Part shown: positions 43,097-54,433 of the stretch, piece by piece
Layout: each line of letters starts with the position of its first letter
Numbering within the stretch: position 1 is the stretch's first letter
Source: Sphagnum compactum
Lineage: Eukaryota; Bryophyta; Sphagnopsida; Sphagnales
DNA length: 64,000 nt
Reading direction: 5' to 3'
Assembly (NCBI GenBank): GCA_965153455.1
Contig: OZ234498.1
Location: 19,592,001-19,656,000, forward strand
Position numbers and translations under genes: made by a program
Notes under the pieces: model-generated
Told to the model about the DNA's origin: nothing
Database searches by the model: none
The model's input: the letters and a program-made list of their open reading frames with translations, nothing else

Positions 43097-45029
43097 GGCA
43101 CTTTTTTTTTCTTGGCTGTTTATGGATTGAACAGGATGATGATCACTACCAGACCAACCTGAATTGTAACACAGAAACTGGCCTTCCTCCTCTTATCAGG
43201 CCACCACCTATACAACACACCAATGCCATGCACACACTCCCAGGCACATAAAGAATGAGGCTTTTGGTGCGATTTGCATGTGTCTGGTGCGTGACCAAAA
43301 AAGTGATTTTGCAAAGTCTCAAAAAGGGATTTTGCTCTGATGTCACAAAATCTGAAAGGATGTGATAGACATTCTGTATGGTACATTGGATGGTGTTGTC
43401 ATGTGAGACTCATGAGAGTGGGTTCAAATTACCACCAGACCAAAATGGACAGGTCCCTCAGTACATATCACTGCAAAAGAATTGCATCATCTGCTACTTC
43501 ATATGTAAAAGCAGAATCACAAAATGGGGATTCCCACCAAAAAACTAGACTTTGCAAGAGCAGAACTTGTAGAAGTCACATATATATAGCCTACTGGACT
43601 GCATATCTGTGATCTGAATGAAATACTTTCACAGCGGCATTCCTGGAGAAAGTCCCATGTTTCTTACACCCAAGTACACAAAGTTTGCATGTTTCACACA
43701 CCAACTGAAAAGACCCATGTTTCTTAGACCCCGAAGTACAAGTTTGCAAAAATTTCACTCTCACTCCCACCTTCACTATAGTCATATTTAACAGCATCTT
43801 GTTGGTAAAGTATCACTTTCCTTCTTCTTTAACTTTCTAGTTTTGTCCACACAGATATTAACAAATGTGAACCGGTACTTGCTACCTGGTTGAAACATGT
43901 GTTAATCAAGTAAGAATCGATAGCAAAACGTAATTGCAAAAGAAAACAGAAATAGAAAAGCTCTATTCTCAAAAAGCAAAATCAAGAAGATACAAAAGAA
44001 GTTCTATTCAACAGAATGTGCTCCTCACTTATGAAGATCAAGTTCATATTCAAACTAAATCCTAACCAGCTGGTATTCTAGGTCTAGTATGTAGCGAATA
44101 TGTGTAGGGTAAGGCCCGAGGCCAAGGGCACGAGGTCGAGGGCATTTCCAGAAGAAGGGGCCACACAAGGTGATCGCTGAGCGCTGACCCACTTTTGGTA
44201 ATCCCCTTGACCAATTGCCTTACCCCATGTAAAATACCTGCAGGAATTTGCAAAGAAACAGAAGATACCTCCAAAGAACAGAATGCCCTGAAATTTCTCA
44301 GAAGTCAAATTTTGGTGTAGAACATGTCATCTGAATACACTGGAAAATTTTCCACAGGTACACTAACTAGTACTACTAGTAACCTTCCCTTAACAGACAT
44401 GTTGATTTGCACCAAAGTTTAACCAGCTGCTCTAGAGTGTAAAAACCAGTGGATTCATTTTTCTTCCATGTTGAACTCAACAAAGGGTTTGCACTCATAT
44501 CCACATGCATGCAAGATCCATGTCCTAGAGCACTCCACCATGCAAACTTCTTATCGAACCCAGGAAAATTAAAGATAGTGAATGACTGTACAAGACCCAT
44601 GAGAGTAGATGGAATTGTCAATATAGGTAACCATTACACAAATGGCAGCAAGAAACCAAATCTTGAGCTTTGCAAGTTTCAAATAGAGGCATTAGGAACT
44701 ATAAGAGAACTTGAAATTCCAGCATGAGTCATTCTGAATTTACATGGGTTTTGAGCACAGAGCATTTTGTACATTATTGCACTGAACCAGATTTCCAAAC
44801 CCAAGCAGCAGTATTATCAATCATACATGGTACAATCTGGTCTTTGGAAATTTCTAACTCTCGTGAATGACAATGGGATAAACAAATGAATTTTTAAGTT
44901 TTAAAAAAATTAAAAATCTAAGAAAAAACATGCAATGATGTGTACTCAAAACTAAAGCAGAGAACTATAGCAAAGTCATACAATTTGAAGAAGGGAAGCC
45001 TACAAGAAGAGAAAGACTCTGATCCATGG
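43097..45029. other. Intergenic region between SSL and the unknown membrane gene
   Basis: This holds the SSL upstream region and the downstream part of the next gene. A short duplicated segment (CCCATGTTTCTTA..CCAAGTACA) occurs at about 43652-43688 and 43710-43746. An open minus frame near 44084-44308 has no recognisable domain. No gene supported. Confidence 0.5.
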
Positions 45030-46698
45030 TCAAACCACACCCATCAACCTTAGAATCTTGATCGGCAGCTTCCCAAATCGTGCCTGAAACATTTCCAAGG
45101 GCTCATGTTACATGTTGTAGAATCAAATCACCAACTGGCCACCACCTTCCCTTCCAATAGAAGAGAACAACAGTATCACTGAGAGAAACAGCAAAGCAAA
45201 AAAGTCAAAGTAATCGACGATGAGGAACAGAAGCAAGATGTGTTATAAAATTAGGGTTGAGATCCTTTACCAGCAGCAACATAGCAAGCAACACACTACC
45301 CATGACTGAGCTATGCAGGTTTTGTCCAAACACTAACCTCATGACCTGCAAAAAAATTATGCAATACTGTTGATGTCAAGGGTTGTAGTCTCACAGCTGG
45401 ATAAGGCAAGCAGAACACACTCTACAGCTTAGGCTTTAGAGTTCCAGAATCTCTCTCTTTCTACAGCTTTCAGAGACAGAGGGAGACCTGAGGAAGAATG
45501 GAAATGCCACCAATGCTGATGGCATCTGCCCAGAGCTGCTGAATTGCAGCGGTGAGCACTTTCTGGAGATTGAGGACTATGGTAGTCCTGACAATTGCTA
45601 TAGCAGTAACAGCAATCATAAATAGTGGCGTTGATCTACTAAGAGTTTGTTGCATGAGAACAACCAGCGTCATCACCATACCCACATCCTGTGCCAAGAC
45701 CGGACCTGATTGCCTGTAAGATTCCTGCATGTTTTTTGCTTGCACCTGCAATTTTTATCACAAAAAGCTTCAGCAGAAAATATGAGTTTTACACAGCAGC
45801 TCATTCAGATGATGCCTTGCTTTCTAAGTAGCAACTGGAATGGGACAAAAATCATTTTTGAATTTACAGTCAAGCCCCTAAATAAAAGGCAGATTCCACC
45901 GACACTCAAATTCAGCTTCACAAAATGTGATTCTGGTACAAGCAGTTCCACCACATTGCTGCTGCTGCTGTGAGGTTATAGGTGGGTATTATGTGTCGGG
46001 TTCTCACATTCCATGAGAGAAAAGGAAGATTCAAAACTCCTCCCCAAAAAAAAACCCCAAAACAAAACAAAACTTTTTCCAAGATTCAAAAAAAGTTCAA
46101 GGAAATAAAACTTTTGCACCTTTGAAACCTTTTGCTTTCCACAAATTTTCCAACTTGAGAAGAATCTGCCAAGAGATGAAGATGACTTCTGTGCACTCTC
46201 ACTGCTGTTGGATCTACAAAAGATGATGTTCTTCATCCCATTGCCCGTCCCATTTTCTGGGTTTGAATTCTTCCACTGGGACATTGAGAAAATGTTGCAT
46301 CTGGGGACTTTGGACCATTTCGAAGAAGAATGAATCTCCCTGACAGGTGTTGAAAGTTTCCCATCTCTGTTCTCCTCCTTCTTCATCTTCTTCAAGCTAT
46401 AATTACTGCCCTTGATCCGCAACCACAACTGCCTAAGTTTGAAAAGAATTGAATACTGTACCACCACCACATTCTGAGATTCTCCAGAATTAACACCCAC
46501 AATTGGGAGCAATAGACTTACACAGATGCACATAGCTAAGTTTCTTGCTCTTGCACTGATGGTCCCAACAAAAGACTTGAGTTTGAAACCATCATGTGAG
46601 ATGTGCAAAGCTCCCTTAAACCTAACTTTGATTCTCAATATCTTCTTTGCTTTCATGTCCACAGAGAGCGCACCTTTGGTCACAGATTGCATTTTCAT
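45030..46698 (-). CDS. Unrecognised multi-pass membrane protein, 5 exons
   Basis: Exons, 5' to 3': 46698-46522, 46455-46129, 45745-45488, 45345-45271, 45083-45030; 891 bp, 296 residues, all junctions in phase with GT..AG ends. Residues 1-59 are basic and conserved-looking (ISARARNLAMCIC). A Ser/Lys-rich soluble segment runs to about 168. Three hydrophobic stretches then follow: around VGMVMTLVVLM, around PLFMIAVTAIAIV, and around SVMGSVLLAMLLL. The protein ends in a short basic tail, GKLPIKILRLMGVV. I do not recognise the family and assign no function. The start is the first in-frame ATG of the long first exon; an ATG two codons on is an alternative. Dispersed element copy B lies about 0.7 kb upstream. 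Confidence 0.65.
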
Positions 46699-47373
46699 TA
46701 TTTCATGTACATGAGAAACCCCAGCTCTCCCCCCCCAACACAACTTCTCATAACCCTAAACCCCTACAAGTCTAAACAAACCCTTGATGCAAAATTATGC
46801 AACCCACATTCACCCCTGCTATGAGTGAAATCCATGTCTGCTGCTATTCAAAGCTTGTGCAAAGGTCGGCTCAAGAGCATTGACCAGATCATCAGAAACT
46901 GCACCAAAAACAAAAAAAAACACAAACCAATTTTATTTTTTTTGCAAAAAAACACAAAAAAAGCTTCAACCAACCCAAGATCTAAAACCAGATTCTCCTT
47001 GTGGCATATGGTGAAAACAAAAACCCTAAAAACCCAATCCTCAAAACAAAACAGCAAGCAAGATTAAATTCTTTACCTGCAAGAATGCATCTCTTTTGCG
47101 CGTGTATCATCATATCAAAGACAAGCTGAAGCAGCAGAAAGAAGCAAGTCAAAATGCTTCAAACCCAACAACAAAAAGGTCCAGAAAAACAAGCTGATGA
47201 TTTCTTGGTATGGTGAAAGATCTCTTGATCTTGTGACAAATGCTGTTAAGTTCGACTGAAAAAACAGACACCCAATTGCAAACTACACCCAATCTCTTCG
47301 TTTGTGGGCACTCTGTGAGCTTCCCAGTTTCCCAGATACCGACCAACCGACTCCTTAGTAGGCTAGTAGTACC
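46699..47373. other. Upstream region of the unknown membrane gene
   Basis: Probable 5' UTR and promoter, with a telo-box-like ATAACCCTAAACCC near 46751. A-rich runs around 46910-46970 generate spurious lysine-rich frames. No exon could be supported here. Confidence 0.45.
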
Positions 47374-48140
47374 AGACTCCAGTGTTTTTTTTTTTTTTTA
47401 AAGGAATTCTTTTTGTAGCCAAAATGGCGATCATCCATAGAAAGATGTAGAAAAAGTGGCGAACAGCTCTAGAAAGATTTAGCCAAAATAGCGATCATCC
47501 ATAGGAAGATGTAGAAAAAGTGGTGACCAGCCCTAGAAAGATTTAGCCAAAATGGCGATCATCCATAGGAAGATGTAGAAAAAGTGGTGACCAGCCCTAG
47601 AAAGATTTAGCCAAAATGGCGATCATCCATAGGAAGATGTGGAAAAAGTGGTGACCAGCCCTAGAAAGATTTAGCCAAAATGGCGATCATCCATAGGAAG
47701 GTGTAGAAAAAGTGGCCACCAGCCCTAGAAAGATTTAGCCAAAATGGCGATCATCCATAGGAAGGTGTAGAAAAAGTGGCCACCAGCCCTAGAAAGATTT
47801 AGCCAAAATGGCGATCATCCATAGGAAGGTGTAGAAAAAGTGGCCACCAGCCCTAGAAAGATTTAGCCAAAATGGCGATCATCCATAGGAAGGTGTAGAA
47901 AAAGTGGCCACCAGCCCTAGAAAGATTTAGCCAAAATCTGACTTTAAACCAGAAATAAACTAGAAAACTTTGATCATCCTTTTGCCTTTTTTGGCTACAC
48001 AATGAAAACCCAATATTTGAATCTGGCAATTTTTACTCTCTTTTTCTTTTTTCCCTTCCTCTTTGGAGATTGAAAACTCCACGACCACTTCTTTTTCAAT
48101 AATATTAATTTTAATTTTTCTTTTCGGCAAAACTTTGCCA
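47374..48140 (-). repeat. Dispersed gene-upstream element, copy B (expanded)
   Basis: The order is CTCCAGTGTTTTT, AAAGGAATTCTTTTT, TGTAGCCAAAA at 47414-47424, an eight-unit 64-bp array, TTTTGGCTACA at 47989-47999 (an exact inverted repeat of the 47414 motif), GGAGATTGAAAACTCC and a hairpin GGCAAAACTTTGCC at 48126-48139. It is homologous in order and orientation to copies A and C and lies upstream of the gene at 45030-46698. Confidence 0.85.
47419..47930. repeat. Eight-copy 64-bp tandem array built of 32-bp half-units
   Basis: Units start at 47419, 47483, 47547, 47611, 47675, 47739, 47803 and 47867, exactly 64 bp apart. Each unit is two diverged 32-mers, one containing GGCGATCATCCATAGGAAGA and the other GGTGACCAGCCCTAGAAAGA. 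Units 1-4 carry GATGT(A/G)G while units 5-8 carry GGTGTAG and GGCCACCAG, so the right half spread as a block. There are no unique spacers, so it is not CRISPR-like. Confidence 0.95.
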
Positions 48141-48364
48141 GCAACAAAAAATTCGCTTAGTATCCAACCACTAGCCTTTTTTTTCTTTTTTCTTCTTTTT
48201 TTTTTCTTTTTCAGATTTTGATATTTCAAATGAATGGCTATTTTGATTGAAAAAAGTGGGAGTATTTTTTTTATTTAGAAAACATATGGTAAAACAACCT
48301 TCATGTTTATACAAGTTGCTCAAAACCTATCATGAAGTGATTGTAGAGCTTGAAATTGTTTTAA

Positions 48365-48764
48365 GTCAAATTTGGTTATATAACATGTATTAGAATAGCT
48401 TCGTATTGTGTTTAGAAGTTTGGCAAATAGAGAGTCTTGTTGGTGTCAAATTTGGTTATATAACATGCATTAGAATGGCTTCATATCGTGTTTAGAAGTT
48501 TGGAAAATAGAGAGTCTTGTTGGTGTCAAATTTGGTTATATAACATGCATTAGAATAGCTTCAGATCGTGTTTAGAAGTTTGGAAAATAGAGAGTCTTGT
48601 TGGTGTCAAATTTGGTTATATAACATGCATTAGAATAGCTTCATATCATGTTTAGAAGTTTGGAAAATAGAGAGTCTTGTTGGTGTCAAATTTGGTTATA
48701 TAACATGCATTAGAATAGCTTCATATCGTGTTTAGAAGTTTGTCAAATAGAAAGTCTTGTTGGT
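48365..48764. repeat. Five-copy 80-bp tandem array
   Basis: GTCAAATTTGGTTATATAAC recurs at 48365, 48445, 48525, 48605 and 48685, exactly 80 bp apart. Each unit ends TAGAGAGTCTTGTTGGT with only one to five substitutions between units, so the array is young. Confidence 0.95.
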
Positions 48765-51700
48765 AACAAAGGATGTTGAAGATGGAGCTTGATGGTTGCA
48801 AGACTTAAGATGTGCGCTTCAAATATAATTACATGACAATTTCAACAACATCATTGCTAATAGTTGTTGTTGTGGCAATTGTGGTCATTGTTTGTGAATT
48901 GTTGTTTATTGATTGAGTTGGTTGAAGTTAGAGTTAGAATCAAATGCTTAGGTTGCGGAAAGGAGTATTTGTTAAATGGTTTATAACTTGTACAATGGTT
49001 ATCAACCATCAACATGGCAAGAGTGATTTTGCTATTTTTATATCTTTTCAACATTTTTTTTTTGTAATGTTTTGGTCTCAAGTGTTTTCCCTTTAGGAAT
49101 TAGGCTACCTATAACCAATAATAAAAGGATCACAACTAACGATTGTGCAACAATATAACCCATATCTTTAATTTGTTGTTGGCTCGTTATAACTTTTGTC
49201 TCCAATTTTTGGTTCTCATCCAAGCATGTTCTTTGTATCAAAAACCATTTGGTTTCAAGTTTTGAATTTTTGGGTTTTGGTTTTTTAATTTGCTTTTGAC
49301 TACTTGTTTTCCATTTCACAATTTTCTAACTATTAGGAACCTCCATTTTGAAAACCAAAACACAACCAATTTCATCCAATTCTCAACTTAATTTTCTTAT
49401 TTATTTCAAGGTAAATTTCAAGTTTATTGTTTTTTCAAAAAACATTGCCACATGAATTGTGTTTTAGAACAATGATGCATACATTGCAAAAAGTGTGAAA
49501 GAAAGCAAGTTTGTTTTGTGAAAATATTAAAATTTCATGTCATAAATTTTCATGCTATGATGTGTAAAGTGTACAATGACTTATAGTTGTAATGTTCATT
49601 TAACAGATGCCTATATTGTGTTCTATTACACCCATGTGTCAAGGTTATATTTGAGATTAAGTCACTTTGAATTATAAACATTCATTGTTAATCACACAAT
49701 GTGGACTACATGTTGTTGCCACTTGGACTCATTGTATGGGTCACAACAAAAATCTATAGGTTTTTGAACTTGTTGTGGTGTATAATATTTAACATTTATC
49801 ACAAGGCTGTTCCAAGGTTATCATGATTCGACATGGATGTTAACAACCAGATCATCAAGTATAATACTTAAAATCTAACAATGATGCAAAATCCTACAGT
49901 TAACAATTTAACCACGGTTAAAGTTTACAAAGAAATGGATGAAATAAATTGTCACACCTTTTGGTGAAAGGTGTTTTACATGGAAAAGGATAAATTTGTG
50001 AAATTAAAAGATTAGTTTTTCAATTGGGAAGAGGAGGATCATCCTTTGTGTTTGAGTTTCCTTTAACCAAATCTTTAAGGATGAGGTTAAATCCTAGCCA
50101 TAACAGATTGAGATTAAAGGAAAAGGTGATGAAAATGAAAAGAAGAAGTTAAGTAAGCAATGTTAAAAAGTCATCCAAACCATTTATCATCTTAATGTTG
50201 ATTGGTGGGGAGGAAGGAGTGAATTTTATGAATTTTAATTGGTTAAAAAATACTTATCCTCGAGGAATTGGAGGAAAATGAGGATGAATGATTTCCTTCA
50301 TCTTCATTAAATCAAGAAAGGAGAACTTTCATATCGAATAGGAGAGGAGTTCCATGGTGCGTCGTCAAGTTTAGAGGTACAATTGGCTTGAAAGTGGATT
50401 TGGAAAAAAATAGGAAAAAACATTCATAGTTTCTTTAGTGATGATAAATTAGAGTTCAAGTGTGGACATGAAATGCGCATGAAAATTCTATTATGGTACC
50501 TTGTTGATGAAGGTCATAATATTACATTTAAATTTTTTTAAAGAAGTGATTAAAAAGCTATTAATTTTTTATGCACATTTGTCAAATATTAAAGTGCAAG
50601 TCTTGAAATTTTGTGTGCATCATGTTCTTGTTGGTAGTTTCTAGAAAAACCTAAGGTTGTTCCATTTGAAGGTCTGAAATGTCGATGACAATATTTTAAA
50701 TGCTTAAGGGTTTACAATCCCAAATTTGACGAAGATGAAAAATTAATTTCAAGTTTTGAAACATAATTTTTCTTGATTAAAATGTAGACCTTGAAAATTG
50801 GTGTGTTTGTGTGTTTTGTTAATAACTTTTCAACAAGTTCAATTTCCATAAAATTTAAACTTCAATTCGTAATGATGAATACCAATTATTAATATGCAAT
50901 TCCACGCAAAAATTGATGTGTGTTTTTTATATACTTTCACCAAAGAAGGTGTGCAATCGCTTCACACCATGTACACTGACCTTGATCATCAACCTAAAGC
51001 TAAGGTCAAGACATTCTCTCCCACTCCCACAAGAGGTCAATGTCTTCATTAACACTTAAAATTTTTCAAAACATCATGCTTCAATATTTCCCTTTTGAGC
51101 TCAAACTTCATTTTGAATTTTCAAGTTCAAATTGCAAGGCCATTGATTACTGACCTTAAGCTGTGCCTAGATCACACACTTCAACCTGATTCAAGCATCT
51201 CAAAATTTCCACATTATTTTGACAAGTCCATGGTCTTGGGGAAGAACCTTTAAGCCTAAACAACAAAAGATGCAAACTAACCTATCTACCAAGGCCCCAT
51301 TTGGAGGCAATTTTTGGAATCTTCACCTTGAAATGAATTAGTCAATTTTCCTACTTGGTTTATGTTACTTGACATGATTTTGCCCCAATTTTAGACTTTT
51401 ATCACAACAATCAAATGTTTTTAAAAGTATCAAAACACAAAGAACAATGCTAGAGTCTCATTGAATTCCAATCCCAATATACATTATTACATACATGAAA
51501 AAGGTCATGAATACCTATGTTACCCAGCACTACTAACCACACACTTCAAAACTTGCAATGGTAGCATTTAAAAGCATTATGCAATGCAAATCTTTCCTTG
51601 TTTTTGTTTTTGGTTTTAGAATTGCTTAACAATCTTTATTTTCATTGTTCATGGGAACCTTGGGATCTTTGCCCACAGCAGAGGACAATCCAAAACTTGT

Positions 51701-52400
51701 AAAACATTTAGACAAAATCCATTATGTATTCGAAACTTACATTATGTTCACGAATATCCCTCATAGAAAAGAGGAGATATTATGCCTACTCCTTAAGAGT
51801 GAGAGAGAGATAGACCAATAAATCTTAAGAGTGCAAGGATCGTACATAGACTTATAAGTATAAAACCCCTCCCACTCTTAAGCATGTTTAAGAACCTTCG
51901 CTCTCCTACACCTCACAAGCTATGTATGCTAATCTTGTTGTGTGCTTTACGATGGGTAAAACTCATAAGTGAGGGACACTCCCAAAATGTGGGGTTGGAC
52001 TCAGTTATTCTCTCATTACTTTTAATTTGATAATGCCCTAGCCAATGTTTCTTTTAAATGAATTTTTACAACTTGGTGAAAAAAGGGAGTTGCCAAAGAT
52101 ACCAAAATGAACCCAAGTCATCACATTATAAGAAAAAAAAAAACAAAATTAAAAAATATATATATTAGATATATATATGGGGTTGACACATTTAGATGTT
52201 GAGGTCATGGAGGTTGCCTGAACAAAGGGGGATTCTCAAAAAATTCTACAATCTTGCCTGACATCTAAGCCAGATTTGGCTCATTAATGGTATGCATGGC
52301 TTGTCAGTCCACTTACTTGACAAAATTGAAAAAAAAAAAAAAAAAACCCTGGCCTTTAAAACCTTTGGGCAGTTTCTATGTCCTATTCACGCCCTTCTCC
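48765..52400. other. AT-rich intergenic DNA
   Basis: Long AT-rich spacer. At 51740-51990 there is a segment similar to 55080-55250 (AAAAGAGGAG..TTATGCCT, CCTCCCA..TTA, AGAACCTTC), probably two old copies of one repeat. The remainder has no recognisable gene or domain. Confidence 0.5.
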
Positions 52401-52419
52401 TGACTCCATTTTTTGTCCG

Positions 52420-52802
52420 GCGGTCCCCATATGTGACCATGCAAACCTATTTTTCACATCCAAGTTCCATTATTTACTTTTTTTTCAACCCCACCCATAA
52501 AACTGAAACTGGGACAGCAGATACGTGGACTAATAGGAAACCATCTGGACCAATTATTATGATGGGCCGGCCAATCAGGAGGAACAGGGAGCAGTAGTCA
52601 GATCCTATTTATTACACTCTTTTCTCCAGGTGCACAGTGTTGCTGCTGCACCTTTTACGAGAGTCACCGCGAACAGTCCAATTATGCTGAGCTAAAACAA
52701 CCATTTTTCCTGAACCGAACCGGCATGTTTTTTTCACTTTTCTTCATCCAATTTTACTTGTGTAAGGTCACGTAACTGAGCACCACCGCTGGAGATGCTC
52801 TT
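52420..52802. mobile_element. MITE-like element 3
   Basis: The interior is homologous to elements 1 and 2 (TTTCACATCCAAG, CACCCATAAAACTGAAACT, ACCATCTGGACCAAT, TATTTATTACACTC). The right end, CACCACCGCTGGAGATGCTC, fits the family terminus. The left end is degraded, so that boundary is approximate. Confidence 0.65.
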
Positions 52803-52803
52803 A

Positions 52804-53151
52804 GACCTGCACCAATGCTCTCAGTTCGTGACCCTGCAGAAACATACATTTCTCACATCCAAGTTTTAGTTACTAACTTTTTACCAACCCCATTCATAAA
52901 ACTCAACCTGGTGGGACTGCAAGCATGTGCGAGACTACTAATAGCAACCCACTTGGACCAATCAAACTATTTACCCAATCAGAAACAACAGGGAGGAGTC
53001 AATAAATACGATTTGACTGTGTTTATTAGACTGTCCCAGGGCTCTGAAAGATGTGCATTTTTTTCAGGGTCCTAGCAGTCATTCCACTGACGAACCTCGT
53101 CCAAGACTTCGAGTGTATGATCACATCCTGAGTGATGGTGGAGATGCTCTT
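52804..53151. mobile_element. MITE-like element 4, adjacent to element 3
   Basis: The family interior is present (TTTCTCACATCCAAGTTTTA, AACCCCATTCATAAAACT, CACTTGGACCAATCAAACTA) and the right end is GATGGTGGAGATGCTC. Like elements 1 and 2, elements 3 and 4 lie head to tail with almost no gap. Confidence 0.65.
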
Positions 53152-53262
53152 AGTACCAATTTTTTTGGTCAGTCAATGAATGAGAAAGGCAAGCTTGAAA
53201 CATGAATCACCAGCGAGAAAATCAGCTACGGTTTGGAACATGCCTTGAAGAAGAACCCAGGG

Positions 53263-53302
53263 ATACTTTTCTTGGCCTTTTGGCTAACTAAGATCAATTG
53301 TT
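53263..53302 (+). pseudogene. U2 snRNA 5'-end-like fragment, degenerate copy
   Basis: ATACTTTTCTTGGCCTTTTG, GCTAA with an inserted CTAA, then GATCAA. This is a degenerate version of the fragment at 53316, with the same GAAGAACCCA lead-in. No other U2 sequence follows, so it cannot encode a functional snRNA. Confidence 0.7.
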
Positions 53303-53315
53303 GAAGAACCCACGG

Positions 53316-53351
53316 ATACCTTTCTCAGCCTTTTGGCTAAGATCAAGTGTT
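53316..53351 (+). pseudogene. U2 snRNA 5'-end fragment
   Basis: ATACCTTTCTCAGCCTTTTG followed by GCTAAGATCAAGTGT matches the conserved 5' end of U2 snRNA (stem-loop I and the first part of the branch-point region) with one difference over about 34 nt. It then stops before the branch-site pairing sequence. The conserved GTATC..TTATCAG continuation and the rest of U2 are absent, so this is a truncated copy. Confidence 0.85.
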
Positions 53352-53528
53352 GTTGGAGAACCCACGGTTACCACCTAATGGAATGTCAGTTCACCCTAGT
53401 GAGCAAGCCACATTCCTGGTATGGGAGAGGGAGATTTTGCATAAGTTCACAATTTGTTCAAAGGCAACCTCAACTACTCACTTCAACACAAGACTGCGTC
53501 TCAGCTGTTGCTCCTCTGTTGTTACAAG

Positions 53529-53617
53529 GGGGAAGGCCCTGCCATCAGGGCATTATACCTTGGACCTGGGGGCTCCACCCTCAGTTCTCATAATGCCCTG
53601 ACATTTGGGCCTTCCCC
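53529..53617. repeat. 89-nt hairpin (28-nt arms, 33-nt loop)
   Basis: The arm at 53529-53556 and the reverse complement of 53590-53617 match at 23 of 28 positions. Both begin GGGGAAGGCCC and end TCAGGGCATTAT, with one 5-nt internal mismatch. The loop is GC-rich. It could be a small inverted-repeat element or a hairpin RNA precursor; sequence alone cannot decide. Confidence 0.8.
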
Positions 53618-54433
53618 TATTATTTAAATTGGTATGCAAGGGAGGAGATTCTGATAGCTTGAGAAGATTAGCTTGAGACTGGTGATGTCTTCAGCTGCTA
53701 TTGAAGATTGAGAGACTGAAGAATTCGGAGAGTTTGGCAGAATGGGTACACACTTTCACCCAAGCTCTCAATCCTTCAACCCATTCATTCTTGGGCCATG
53801 GTTTCTATGGCATCATCCATTATCTAGGCAAAGGAGCTACACAAAACAGGTCAGATCTCCCTTGATTGCTGAAGGAGATGGTGTTATGTTTATTGGCTTG
53901 TGAAGGCAGAGAGATCAGTACCATTGACCTCCACCAAGGCTTGAAATTGACATATAAACTAAACCACACTGAAATTTTCAAAAAACCATACAAAACGTAG
54001 TGACTCAAATGAAGGATTAGTGTGAAATTAATCGTTTCAAAGCCACCAGATTTTGAGGTTTTTTTTGCATCAATTTTGTGATGTAACCAAATTGAAAAAA
54101 AAACCCTAGTCCCCACTCTACAGAATTGAGAATTTGATAAGAGTAGTGGGGAAGGAATTTTAGGGTTATGAACCCTCAAAAATCATACATTCAAAAAACT
54201 GAAGAGAGGTTGAACTGGACCCTGCATTACTTATACCAGCTCCAAACCCCTTGAGTTTCTGTGTGATATTTCACCCTTCAAGACTTATCTATACCTATTA
54301 GTGGTCTGCCTCATTTTAATGCTTGACAAGAATCATTCTGAGGACAGATGGATGGTGGGAGACACTCCTGGCAGTGACATTGTACACATGAATCCCTTGT
54401 CTACCTTAATTTGTTGCTTCTTTATGAACCTCG
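53618..54433. other. 3' flank of the lectin receptor kinase gene
   Basis: Mostly unique sequence that probably includes the 3' UTR of the minus-strand kinase gene. An open minus frame at 53820-54179 has no domain. No further gene supported. Confidence 0.5.

Noticed and set aside
44084-44308. Minus-strand open frame downstream of the unknown membrane gene
   Set aside because: It lies beyond the stop codon of that gene, has no homologous motif and could not be joined in phase.
47419-47930. CRISPR-like array
   Set aside because: Regular spacing comes from a contiguous 64-bp tandem repeat with no unique spacers, in a eukaryotic genome without cas genes.
53316-53617. Functional U2 snRNA gene
   Set aside because: Only about 34 nt of the U2 5' end are present. 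The branch-point pairing region, Sm site and 3' stem-loops are missing, and I found no plant snRNA upstream element (USE) before it.
53820-54179. 119-residue minus-strand frame
   Set aside because: It is downstream of the LecRK stop, has low-complexity hydrophobic runs and no conserved motif, and is probably 3' UTR or spacer.
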